Below, in pieces: positions 24,652 to 35,571 of a stretch of 64,000 nt of DNA. Each line of letters begins with the position of its first letter. Position 1 is the first letter of the stretch. The stretch comes from Sambucus nigra. Taxonomy: Eukaryota; Streptophyta; Magnoliopsida; Dipsacales; Adoxaceae. The translations under genes were made by a program, and so were the position numbers. Under the pieces are notes generated by a model. That model was not told where the DNA came from. It ran no database searches and saw only the letters and a list, made by a program, of their open reading frames with translations. The stretch lies in assembly GCA_949130495.1 (NCBI GenBank), contig OX422216.1:106275967-106339966 (forward strand), read 5' to 3'.

Positions 24652-25234
24652 GTAGTTTTAGTTCTTTATTCTTGAGTTTTCCCTTATGGTGATGCATGTT
24701 GAATGTTTCCTTGTAAGGATGCAAAGAGATTTGAACAAGAAATTTTGGTTTGAATAAGACTTGGATTATTCTATTGTGTGATTGTGGCCTACCAGTAGTT
24801 TGGTCTTATGATTATGTGGTTGGCATTAAGTTGACTAATCTAACTTACTAGTTATCGATTTGGATGAACTCATGTTATCCTGACTTAGGTTCTACTAACG
24901 TTCTTTTCGTTTGTGGTCGCTTAAATGGATCTTATCATTTTGACCAAATGTTTAAGTTGGTTACCAATTGCAACCAAATGTTTTAGGAATTTTCCTTAAT
25001 TATCCTGGTAAAATTTCTTATTCTTAACGCTAATGGGTCATATATGAAGTTTTATATTTGCAACTTATCATTTGTGACTTGTTAGAGATGAATTCATACT
25101 TGAAGGATTTAAAACTTTTTATGAAAGGATTTAAAAAAATTTAGGAATTCGAAAGGAAACCAAATTTTTATGAAACTGGGTGTTGTTTATAGAAAGCTAA
25201 AAAGAGTTACAGGAAATAGTAAGAGATTACATTT
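24652..25234. other. Spacer between the opposite-strand ORF and pol end
   Basis: Non-coding AT-rich part of the Tat element. The two genes converge on it, with their 3' ends facing each other. Confidence 0.5.
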
Positions 25235-28200
25235 CAATGGATCACTGATAATATTTCCTTAGGTTCTCAGCATTCCATAGGTTCTTGAATTGTTCTCCTT
25301 CTAGGGTTCCCAGATGGTAAGTGCCTGGTCGAACAACTATAAAAATGCGATATAGACCATGCCTATTTGCATTTAATTTGCTTTTTTTTTAGCACCTTCT
25401 TCAACATGTTGTCTCCCTCTTTTAGGTTATTTGGCTTGACCCTCATACTGTTGAATCGGGCAGTTCGCTGCTGGTATGCTACCACACGCAGTGTCGCATT
25501 CTCTCTGACTTCCTTAACTAAGTCCAAATCCAACCTTCGCAAGAGATAACTCTTTGGGGAGTTAAAGTTGAGTACTCTATGACTGGGCATACCAATTTTT
25601 GTTGGTACCACTTCCACTGTCCCAAATGCCAACATGTAGGGGGTCTCGTCGGTGGCTATCCTAGACATGGTCTTATAGGCCCAGAGTACACTTTATATCT
25701 CATTGATACAGTTTCCCTTGGCATCATCCAATATTTTCTTCATTTCATCGAACAGAGTTTTGCTTTTCACATGTATTTGTCCATTGCACTAAGGGTGTCT
25801 GGGAACAGAATGTAACTTTAAGATTTTTTATTGGATGAAGTAATATTCAAACTCCTGGTTGTTAAATTATGTTCCATATCGGCATATAATGTTCTTCCAT
25901 ATAAACTGGAAGGCTTTTTCATAGGTCTTATCTACTAGAGGTTTTGCTTATACCCATTTTGTGAAGTAATTTATAGCAATGACCAGGTATTTGAACATAA
26001 CTCTCGTCTTCAATAAGGGGATGACTGGGTCAATTCCCCACATGGCAAAGGGCCATGGGGATGTGATCGGTGTGAGCGTAGCTATAGGGGTTATGTGAAT
26101 GGTAGCAAACCTTTGTCATTAATCACAACGCCTTCATAAGAACCATAATCTACTTTCATGGATGGCCAATAATACCCCTATATGGCTACTCGCCTAACCA
26201 ACGATCTTCCTATGGAATGGGACCCACAGGATCCTCCATATATTTCTTTAATCAGGTTCAGCACCTTGACTGGATGGACATATCTGACTAATGAAATAAT
26301 GAATCCCCTTTTGTATAGAAATCCTCATTCCATGATATATTTGGCTGCTTTCTACCTTAGTTTTCTTATTTCCTTTGGGTCAGCCGACAGAATACCCTTC
26401 TTAATGAATTCTTTGATTAGATCCATCAATGAGGTACCCAAATCCATTGTAATCAGGTTGATGTTTTCTTCATCAATGCTTCTGTGCATGAGGATTTCTA
26501 CCAGAATGGTTCTCCTCAATTCAGTTTTGGTGGTAAAAATAAGTCAAGCGAGTGTGTCTGCTCGGGCATTGTCAATCCTTGGAATCCTGATCATTTTGAC
26601 TGCTAGGAATTTAGATATCTTATCTTATGCTTTGGCCAAGTACCGTGTCATGAATTATCCTTTTACTCTGTATACTCCCAACACTTGATTCATAATCATT
26701 GCACTCTGATTCATTATTGGAAGCTTTGAATTGGAACTTAAGTGCATATTACACGTTTATGCCATCAGGGGTGTTGATTATCAGCCCAGCGCCACTGCCA
26801 AAGGCACATGATGATCCATCTACATACACCTTCCAAACCGGTAGTTCTTCTTTGAAATCCCTTTTGACCAGGGTCCCATAATTAAATATATTTTGACTTT
26901 TCGCCAAGTAGCATGCAATAACTTCTCGCTTAGAAAATGTCTCTGGTATGTCTTCCTCTTGGTTGGTTATGCTAGTCATGGATCTATCTATAGGAGAAGT
27001 TTGCTCGGGTGGTTAAACTTTTGAGCTCTCTTTTGCTATAGTCAACTCGGTTAGATTAACTACTAAGCTCTCTTCCGTAGAAGTCTACTCGGTAGGTTTT
27101 TTCACAGGTAAACTCTACTATGAGATCTGCTACTCTTTAGCCTTTTATTATCGTTATAGGATCATAATGTATGTATTACTCTCCTAGCTCCATGGCCCGT
27201 GCCATCAATATTCCTGACTTCTCTCATTTATAAATGGTTTGGTGCATAGGCAAGCCCATGTAGACCACAAAGGTATGGGCTTTAAAGTATGGCTTCATTC
27301 TTTGAGAGGCTTCGATGAGGGCTAAGGCTAGCTTTTCTAGATGTGGGTAGACAATTTTGGTTCCTCTAAAGGCCTTGGTCGTGTATTAGACTGGTTTCTT
27401 TACCCCATTATCCAATCGGATGAGTGCCAACTCAAACACTTCTAGATATAAGTAGAGTTTCTCTCCCATGAGTGGTCTTGAGAGTAATGGAGGAGACCCT
27501 AGGTATTTTTTCAACTCTAGAAAGGCATTTTCACATTCTTCATTCCACTCGAATGTTTTCCTTAGCACCCTGAAGAAGGGTAGACACTTGTCAGTAACTC
27601 GGGAGACAAATATGTTTAGGGATACTACTCTTCCAGCCAACTTTTGCACGTCCTTATTTGTAGGAGAAGCGTTTGGATTTTTTCTGGGTTAGCCTCAAAA
27701 CCTATCTAATTTACTATGAATCCAAGAAACATTCCTTCATGCACATCGAACACACATTTGATCGGGTGGAGATTTATTTGGTGCTTCTCCAACTGGTCAA
27801 ACGTCTGACTCGAGTTTTTGATGTGATCAGATCTTTCTAACCTTTAGTGAGCATGTCATCCATATATACCTCTATGTTTTTGTCGATCTATTCTTAGAAA
27901 ACCTTGTTCACTAGCCTTTGGTATGTTACTTCACCATTTTTTAGCCCAAAAGGCATAATGTTGTAGCAGTAGATACCTTGGTTAGTGATGAACGAGGTCT
28001 TCTTATTATCCTCTGGTTTTATTTTGATTTTTTATACCCTAATTATGCATCCATGAAACTGTGCAACTCGTGTCTGATAGTGGCATCGACCAGTTGATTA
28101 ATTCGTGGAAAGGGGAAATGGTCTTTTGGACAAGCCTTATTTTGATCTGTGAAGTCAACACACATACGCTATTTGTTGTTCTTCTTTCTGACCATAACCA

Positions 28201-28600
28201 CATTAGCCAACCAATCAAAATATCTGACATCTTCAATAAATCTTGCCTTCTATAGCTTTTCCACCTCTTCATGGAAAGCCATATTCTTCTCGGGTATGAA
28301 GATTCGTCGCTTCTGTTTGATCGGCTTCATATCTTTATCAATGTTTAGTTCATGGCACATGAACTCTGGGTTAATCCCTGCATATCCTCGTGGCTCCAAG
28401 CGAACATGTTCCTTCGCTGTTTGAGGAAATCCACTAGCTCTTGCCTGAGGGATGGATCCATGGATGAAATGATTTGTGTTTGTCTTTTTCTAGGATCTCA
28501 TCATCAAGGACTATGGTCTCCACTGCCTCAACAACTTGTCCTTTCACCAGTTCCGCTTCCTCGCAAGGATCTATGGCATCTATTTGATAAGTGGTGGTAA
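25235..28600 (-). pseudogene. Tat element pol: RT, RNase H, second RNase H, integrase, broken
   Basis: From high to low coordinate: an acidic linker (PCEEAELVKGQVVEA near 28550), RT with MCVDFTDQNKACPKDHFP-like residues across frames near 28180-28120, and YMDD at 27855-27866. The RT/RNase H junction follows (WNEECENAFLELKKYLGSPPLLS near 27530). A second RNase H starts WKVYVDGSSCAFGSGAG near 26830 with a FKASNNESE block near 26720. An integrase zinc-binding region (GYYWPSMK near 26170) leads to the C-terminal domain 25668-25363 (TPYMLAFG, VVAYQQRTARF) and ends GTYHLGTLEGE...LWNAENLRKYY near 25240. Numerous stops and frameshifts prevent a polyprotein. The protease part is displaced to 40860-41480 by the insertion. 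Confidence 0.87.
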
Positions 28601-28825
28601 GTTTCAGTAACACCCTTTTTTAAAGTATTTTAAATTTCACACGTGCAAGTAATTTTAATTAAATCGGGAAATGTCGTAGATAAATATTAATTTGAGAATA
28701 AAAAGGATTAATATTTATGTATAATTATATTTACTTGTGTGATTTTTTTTAGTAACTAAGTATTACATTAAACAAAAGGAATATACAAGAGGGAAAGGGG
28801 GGCATACCCCCCCTAGGGATCAATT

Positions 28826-31780
28826 TCACAGTTGAAATTTACCCATCAACAACAATTTTAGGAATAGAAAAGAAAGGTAAAACCAAATCACCACCACAGA
28901 AGAATCAGTACTAATCAGGAAGTAAAAGGTTGTCATCAAGATCCAGTTCATGCAGATTAGCCAATTATTGAAATTTCTTCTAGCTTTAACCCAGCTATAT
29001 GATTTGCATTTGACAAAGAAAGTTATTTCATTCATGATGCCAGCATGGTTGGTTCTAGTGTTCTTGAAAATTATGTTGTTTCTCTTCATCCATATATAGT
29101 AGATGGCTGCTGCAAAGGATGCTCTTTTGAGTTTGTCAATGACTGATTTCCCTTTGAAATTTGAGGCAGCTTCTGATATGATCTCACCCCAAGTTGTGGA
29201 GTCATTGATGTAAGAGTTATTATGTTTAGTCTCCTCCCAAATAGCTTGAGAGAAACTACAGTTGAAAAAGGGGTGATCACGGGTCTCAGTTGTATTGTCA
29301 CAAATCACACACTTGTTGTCCTGGGAAATACCCCATGCTAGGGTTTTATCCTTTGTGTTTATAGCATCGTTGCCGACCTACCATAAATTGAATGCACCCT
29401 TAGGAACATTACTACTATTCCAAATAATAGGGGCCCAGAAAGGAGGGTTGTGATGAGGTCTAATGGCATTACACGCTGAGTTGATGGTGAATAGACCATT
29501 TGACATGGGTGACCATTTGATATTGTCCTCTATATTGGAGTTTATGGGAGGTAAAGCTGCATATTTTATCTCATTGAGCTCCCAAGTGATAGTAGATGGC
29601 CAGTCCCAATTTCCATTCGAAATATAGTCTGCCACTTAGGCTTTATAGTTACTCGATGCATCATAGACGGTTCTCTCTCCATATTTCATACATAGAGGAT
29701 CAAGGGGGTGACATTGGTCATGCCATATGAATGTGTTGTGCCCATTCCCTGTAACTGACCTAATGAAAGGTATGATTTTGTCCCTTAGCTTCATAAGTTT
29801 TCTCCAAGTCCATGATGCATCAGCTGGGGTTTGGATATGCCATAGACTTCTTCCTTTCAACTTGAAAACGTTTCACCACTTAACCTATAGAATGTCTTTC
29901 TTGCTTCATAGGTTCCATAGGTGCTTGAACATAGAGGTTATGTTCCAATCATTAAAGTTCTATATACCTAGGCCCTCTTCATTTTTTTTGCAAGAAAATA
30001 TCACTCTACTTCACCTTAGAACTATATGTTTTCATATCTGGACAAGACCATAAGAATCTCATAAGCTTGGTATCAATCTCCACAGTTGTTCTTTTGGGAA
30101 AAATGAAGATACTAGTCCAATATATCTTCATGCCAAAGAGTACTGAAGATACCAGATTGAGCCTGCCCGCATAGCTCAGAAATCTATTAGCTCAACTCAT
30201 GATTCTACTAGTGATCTTGTCAATGAGAGGAACTAGTCCTCGTGCTTCAGCTTGGTGGAAATAAGGGGGACACCGAGATACTTGATGGGGAAGGAAGGTT
30301 GGAGATTTCAATTTTATCATTATTAGAGATACTAGCAGTGAGGAATGTGCACTTCAAAGGATTTGGATGCATCCCAAACATAGCACTGAACTCATTTATA
30401 GCAGTGCTAATGATGGAGATGGAGTTAATATCAGCACCTGCTAAGATGAACGAATCATCAGCAAAACACAGATGATTTATATTTAGGTCTTTGCACTTTG
30501 GGTGGTAAGTGAGCTGAGGAGATCTAGTATGGAGATCAATAAGACCAGTGAAAGCTTCCATTATGAAAAAGAATAAGAAGTGAGATAGTGGGTCCCCTTG
30601 TCTCAATCCTCTCTTTGCAGGGAAGAAACCATGAGTGGAACCATTGATAATAATGGAGAACTTTGCAGTTGTAACACATTCCTTGATCCAGACAATAAAG
30701 GTGGGAGGGAATCCCATGTGGTTAAGGGCATAAGAAAGGAATTCCCATCTAACAGTGCCATAGGCTTTGATAATGTCAATTTTAATAGCACATATAGGAG
30801 GACCTTGGTTTCTATGATAATTCCTCATCAGCTCTTGAATAGTAAGGATGTTATCCCCGATGGATCTTCCTTTGACAAATGCTACTTGTCTTTCATTTAC
30901 CAAAAAATGAATGAAAGGTTTCAGCTTATTAACAATGATATTTTAAATACACTTGTAAATTGTATTGCAACATGCTATAGGTCTAAAATCATTTATGGTG
31001 GTAGGAAATTTTTTTTTTGTATAAGCATCAGATTGGTGCAGTTCCACTGCCTGAGCAACGTGTTGGTCTTGAAGAAAGAAGTCACAGCATGAGTGACATC
31101 ATCTCCCACTATGTTCCAATTATGGGTGAAGAACTCATTATTAAATCCATCATGTCCAAAGGCCTTGTCTTTACCAAGACTAAAGATAGCCAGCTTAATC
31201 TCCTCATTAGAAATGGGAGCAAGGAGGCTTTTTAACTGATTAGGAGATAACTTCTTAGTAATAGCATAATTAAGGATATGAGAATATGGCCAGTGCTAGA
31301 CTATCCCAAAAAGTTAGAGAAGAAATATACAGCCTCATCGGTAACCTATGCATGCCCCTTAACCTTGTGACCGTGTTGATTCTGTATGCAAAGGATTTTG
31401 TTCCTATTCTTATTGCCTTTTATTCTAGAGTGGAAGAAATTAGAGTTCATGCCACCCTCTTTAAACCACTTAGTTCTAGATTTTTTCTTCAGAAAAGCTT
31501 TTTCAGCAATACAGCACTCAGATCTAGCCTACTTTTCCTCAGCTTGTAGAGTGGTTTTACTACCTCCGTAGTTAAGATGGCTTTGGATATTCGAAAGTAA
31601 GTTCTTAGCATCGTTGGTTCTTTTGTTTAACTTATTGTAGAACTTCAGGTTGAAGCCTTTAAGAGAATGCTTGACCATCTTAAGTTTCATAGAGACTCGA
31701 TACATAGGGATACCATTCACGTATATCCCCCAGAGAAGACATATATTATTTGGAGACACGAAATCCTTGAGAACCCCCTA
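28826..31780 (-). pseudogene. LINE3 ORF2 fragment: post-endonuclease linker, RT, zf-RVT
   Basis: Begins in the linker that follows the endonuclease (coiled piece at 31759-31529). The RT core 30903-30247 has VAFVKGRSIGDNIL and IDIIKAYGTVRW, where the motif A Asp of KAYDTV is replaced by Gly. GLRQGDPLSHF near 30600 and FADD near 30458-30470 are intact. Downstream pieces carry WRKLMKLRDK, GNGHNTFIWHD and GERTVYDASSN (29860-29636), then the zf-RVT C-terminal half with WMKRNNIIF (29308-28826). Stops and frameshifts are frequent. With no endonuclease and a mutated motif A it cannot act by itself. Its sequence differs from LINE1, LINE2 and LINE4, so it is a separate subfamily. Confidence 0.85.
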
Positions 31781-31902
31781 GTTTTAAGGAATGCTTTGTG
31801 ATCCCATGCATCTCACAGTTCCCAATGGTCTCTGTGTTGTGCATCTCCACCCCACCCTAGTGGTGGCTTGCTGTAACCTCAGTCCTCACAAATCCTTCTT
31901 CA

Positions 31903-32244
31903 TCAGAGCATAGTTTTTTTTTTGCCTAAACCTTTTATATCCTCATGCGTGAAACCTTTACTAATGAGGAAACTCAGATAGATATTCTTTTCTTCATATA
32001 ACTCTTGCATACGTTTCACATCAGTGTAGTCAATGGAGTACCCAGTAACTTTATCAAGAACTTGACCTTCCTCTACATCATCCTCAAAGCAGGTGGCTAA
32101 GTCATTACTAGCAGGTGTCCACCTGGCCACCCTCACATCTTGCACTGGTTGTGAGAGTGGTAAAAGAGGGGGTAGGGTTTCAGTTTTACCTATCAAATCA
32201 TGAGGAAAAATGGATTTGGTGGGAGTAGGTAGTGTGGTTTCCAT
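31903..32244 (-). pseudogene. LINE3 ORF1 N-terminal fragment
   Basis: A 113-codon frame starting METTLPTPTKS. It contains DVEEGQVLDKVTGYSIDYTD and LYEEKNIYLSFLISKGFTHE, the same N-terminal signature as ORF1 of LINE1, LINE2 and LINE4 (EEGQ..., (N/Y)EEKN.Y..FL.SKGF). The frame stops at 31903 and the DUF4283 and zinc-knuckle regions never follow. Sequence belonging to ORF2 downstream of the endonuclease appears within about 120 bases. Confidence 0.8.
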
Positions 32245-32662
32245 AGAGTAGGTTAGCAGGTGGTGTTAAGGTTGGGGAGTGTGGTTAGGTGGTGGTTGTA
32301 TCCGGTTATAGGTAGCGAAGTTTTAGAGATAAGGGAGATCATGTTTTAGAAAGAGAATCTGACTTTGAATTAGACTATGATCCATAGATTTAAAGAAACA
32401 TATGGATCTTATCTTTCCAATGACGTTAAAATTAGGTCATTTGGACTTTTGTGGAGGGAGTAAGAGTCGTATTAGTAAAAGGTGTATAATCTGTCAAAAT
32501 ATTAGATTCGTGAAAATTTGTGATTTTTAATAATTCTAATGGGATAAGGACTCCTAAATTTTTACCTATTTAAAGAGAGCTCGTGGGAGGACTTTTTAAA
32601 ACTCATATTAAACAATTCCCAAGAGACTTAGGAAATGTCATAGGCTAACCGGGGGTGGATAT

Positions 32663-34179
32663 TGATGATAAGCAAATATTGCGTATTTCATCCTCCGAAT
32701 GGATGCATTTTAGCCCCCTCGGGTATCTTATTCCCCATATTTATGCTCATTAACTAGACAACCTTGGATTACTACGTTAACATGTTTTGCAGGGGTTAAT
32801 TGAGCTTTTATAGGTATTTGGATGCTAAGTGTGAAGTTCGGACGCATTCCGCTCAATTTCCATACGCGATCGCATGTTTAAGGGCATTTTAGTCTTTTCA
32901 CAGCTTGGGCACCTGGCCCAACATCTACACGGAAGTTGTAGCCCTCCTCACAAGATTCACGTGGCCATGAGCGGTGTATGATTACGATTCAAAATGAAGA
33001 AGTCACGGGAGTTTCAGCGGATGAGAAAGGCATTCAACCAAAACAGCAATGCATTGTGCTGTGACCTGCTTGATCGATCGATTAAAGGTTTGGGGTCAAT
33101 CGATCGATCCTTCTCGACAGTGGGATATTTGTTCACCATCGATCGATCGACCAAAGGGGTCGATCGATCGATCCACTATTTCCAGGAGATATTTTGCCTT
33201 TTAATTTCTTTTTCCTTTTCTTTTCTTTACTTTTTCCCACTTACTATAAATACCCATTTTTGTTGTAATATCAGATATAATTCGTTTTAGGTAGGATAGG
33301 TTAGGGCTTTGGAGGTTTGAGAGCACTTTTCTTCTTTTCTTCTTGGATTGACACCCATTTGGGCTTGTAAGATTGTTCTACCATATTCCATCTCCATTAA
33401 TATAGTTGTTTTCCTTTAATTCTTACTTTGTTAATTAGGTTTACATGCTTTGTTAATTAGTTTACATGCTTTGATTTAATCGCTTTCTAGTGTAGATTTA
33501 CCGCGTTTATTTACATCTTTCATTTACTGCATTTTTAACATCCTTTCTAGCTAATTTAAATTAGGTTGTGTTTGAATGGAACTCACTCGGGCTGATGCGT
33601 TGCTTTGCTTTGGTGATCGTGTTTACGGGTCTATTTCGGGTCTGTTATCCTAGTTATTGTGCCTAGTAGATTTGACGGGGCATATCATGTATGTCCCGTG
33701 CTTACGACCTTTCGTGCGCAATTTCTGAGGTATATATTGACGCCAAAATCTTATTAGGCTTTTATGCGGATTTAGGGGCGTGACAACCCTTGATTCAATT
33801 AACTGTCGAAATGAGACACATTCTAAATAACTCGTCGACCCATGTATCCATTTTACACAAATTAACTCGGGTGAGGGATATTCGACGCAACCTATAGTTT
33901 TACTCGCTTTGTTAATCTAGTTTTATTTTCCCTCGCCTAGTTAATCATTTCCCTTTTTCGCATCTTTTTCTTTTAGTTGTAATTTATCTTTTACACTTTT
34001 ATTTCGGAGTAATAACTCATTTAAATTCTAGCATCTCGTCCCTGTGGATTTTCGATACCCGACTTACCGATGTGCTTTCCTCGCAAGTGTAGCCGTAATT
34101 TGGGTTTGTTTGTATTGTGTAGGCGAAACGAAAACAACGACCGTGCACCTTACAAGCGCACGCCTTTCGCACTCGATCA
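32663..34179 (+). repeat. 5' LTR of the non-autonomous element
   Basis: Pairs with 37678-39196 over its length. Contains two GATC-palindrome clusters (33072-33108 and 33138-33174), a TATA-like ctataaat at 33245 and the conserved 'ttgacggggcatatcatgtatgtcccgtgcttacgacc' segment near 33672. Confidence 0.9.
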
Positions 34180-34182
34180 AAA

Positions 34183-34200
34183 TGGCGCCGTTGTCGGGGA
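34183..34200 (+). promoter_or_regulatory. Primer binding site (tRNA-Asp type)
   Basis: tggcgccgttgtcgggga, three bases after the LTR. It is complementary to the 3' end of plant tRNA-Asp except for one C-to-T change. A second decayed copy lies at 34262-34279 (tagcaccattaccgggga), within a 79-bp imperfect tandem duplication. Confidence 0.85.
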
Positions 34201-34453
34201 TGATTTGCTTTGAATCTTAATTGGTTCAGTGCTTTGATCCCGATAACTTGCTTAATCAAAATAGCACCATTACCGGGGATGAGTTTGTTTTAAACTTTAT
34301 TTGATTTAGTATTTCATAGTATTTTCTTTCTATTTGTATTATTTGCTAATCATTTTGCAGGACTTCCACATTTGAGCACTTATAAACGCTTGAATTTCGC
34401 GTGCGCACCTACTTTGTGGAATTCGCCACTTCGAGCCATTTTTTGGGGTAAGC

Positions 34454-35571
34454 ATGTCTTATTCCAATTCTTTCGGTAATCGTTGTTATAATTCTCAAAA
34501 TTCCTGCAAGCCTATGACTCTCGGTGAATACTTAGAATCGCAAAGTATTACAAATTCAAATATGACTTTGGGCGAGTATAACGAAAGTCAAAATTTGGGT
34601 TGTTGGAATTTCGAGGATGATGATAATGATTTTGGGCCTTTACCTCCTTATAATAGGAATTTTGAAACGAATTGCAATAGTTTTCAAAATTCCAATAATA
34701 ATGAGTTTTCATTTAAGTCCGATGGTAATTTTCAAAGTTTCCATTTTCATGGATTCGCACCTCGACCTATGACAATCGGTGAGGGTTTGCGTATATATGA
34801 GAATGAGAAAATTGAAAATCGTTATCGAGAAGAAAATCGTTGTTGGGAGCAAGACTTGAATTTATTATTCGAATCCGACGATGATTTTGCTTCCAAGACT
34901 TTCAAAGTCGAAGAATGTTTAGAACCAAATGAGGACTTTGTGCCTACTTTGGAACAAACCATTCTAGACTTTGACCATTGCATAATAGATATTGAAAGTG
35001 AGGATGAAAATTAAGTAATTTCTATTTGCAATGAAATGATTTCTTCTTTGGCCCCCAAAGAAGAACATTTCATTGAAAATGATATTATTTCCTCCGAAAC
35101 TCAATCTTCATGCGATGATGATTCATCTCATGAGTTTGAATTTCTTTCATCCCCATTTTCATTCTCTGTTATCACACCGTCACAAGTACCCGATGATTCG
35201 GTTTCAAACTTTAATATTTTAAACCTTTTCGCCGATGAGGAGTATGCTCGAGTCGCCTTCCACGATCGCATTCGTGCCTTTGTGTGCACCGCCTCCCATT
35301 CCAATTTCAAAATCCTTGGGAGGATATTCGACTTTTCTCGGTCCCCACATGTTTTTGTCACCCATTCAATCCAAACCCCACCATTGTCCCTCCAAAAATG
35401 TTAATTGGCGATGGTTCCTTTCTTACACCTTACACATCCCTTTCGTTGTTAAAACGGAATTCATATTTTTTGAAGGGCATGATTGTATGTGAGGGTACAC
35501 CGGTTATCCTCCAAAGTCAAATCATTTTTACGGTGGACCCTCAGCTATTTAGACTTCTAGTGTACAGTTAG
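34454..35571 (+). CDS. Unrecognised acidic ORF of the non-autonomous LTR element
   Basis: A 186-codon frame (34454-35014) starts MSYSNSFGNRCYN. It is rich in Asn, Ser, Phe, Glu and Asp, and repeats the motif MTLGEY / MTIGE three times (near 34515, 34562 and 34770). After a stop, another frame (35036-35404) of similar acidic, Ser-rich character continues (MISSLAPKEEHF), and a third frame runs to 35571 with LLKRNSYFLKG. Together they look like one gene of about 370 codons broken by a stop and a frameshift. I recognise no domain: no zinc knuckle, protease or RT motif. It may be a degenerate gag N-terminus or a captured sequence. There is no evidence that it is expressed. Confidence 0.45.

Larger units (their letters stand above)
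28743..32365 (-). mobile_element. LINE3: internally deleted L1-type LINE
   Basis: A minus-strand LINE ending in a T run at 28743-28750 (poly-A of the element). Its 5' leader near 32320-32345 carries the ctccctt(a/c)tctctaaaac block shared with LINE2. It retains the start of ORF1 and the second half of ORF2. The ORF1 DUF4283 and zinc-knuckle parts and the whole endonuclease are missing between about 31900 and 31780. Target duplications were not identified, so the 5' limit is approximate. Confidence 0.8.

Noticed and set aside
28727..32400. Target duplication around LINE3
   Set aside because: No matching sequence of 7 bases or more was found between the flank of the T run and the region beyond the 5' leader.
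34183..34200. tRNA-like sequence tggcgccgttgtcgggga
   Set aside because: It is only the 18-base complement of the tRNA-Asp 3' end next to an LTR, that is, a primer binding site, with no tRNA body.
35036..35571. env-like gene of an Athila element
   Set aside because: No signal peptide, transmembrane segment or furin-like site is visible. The sequence is acidic and soluble in character.
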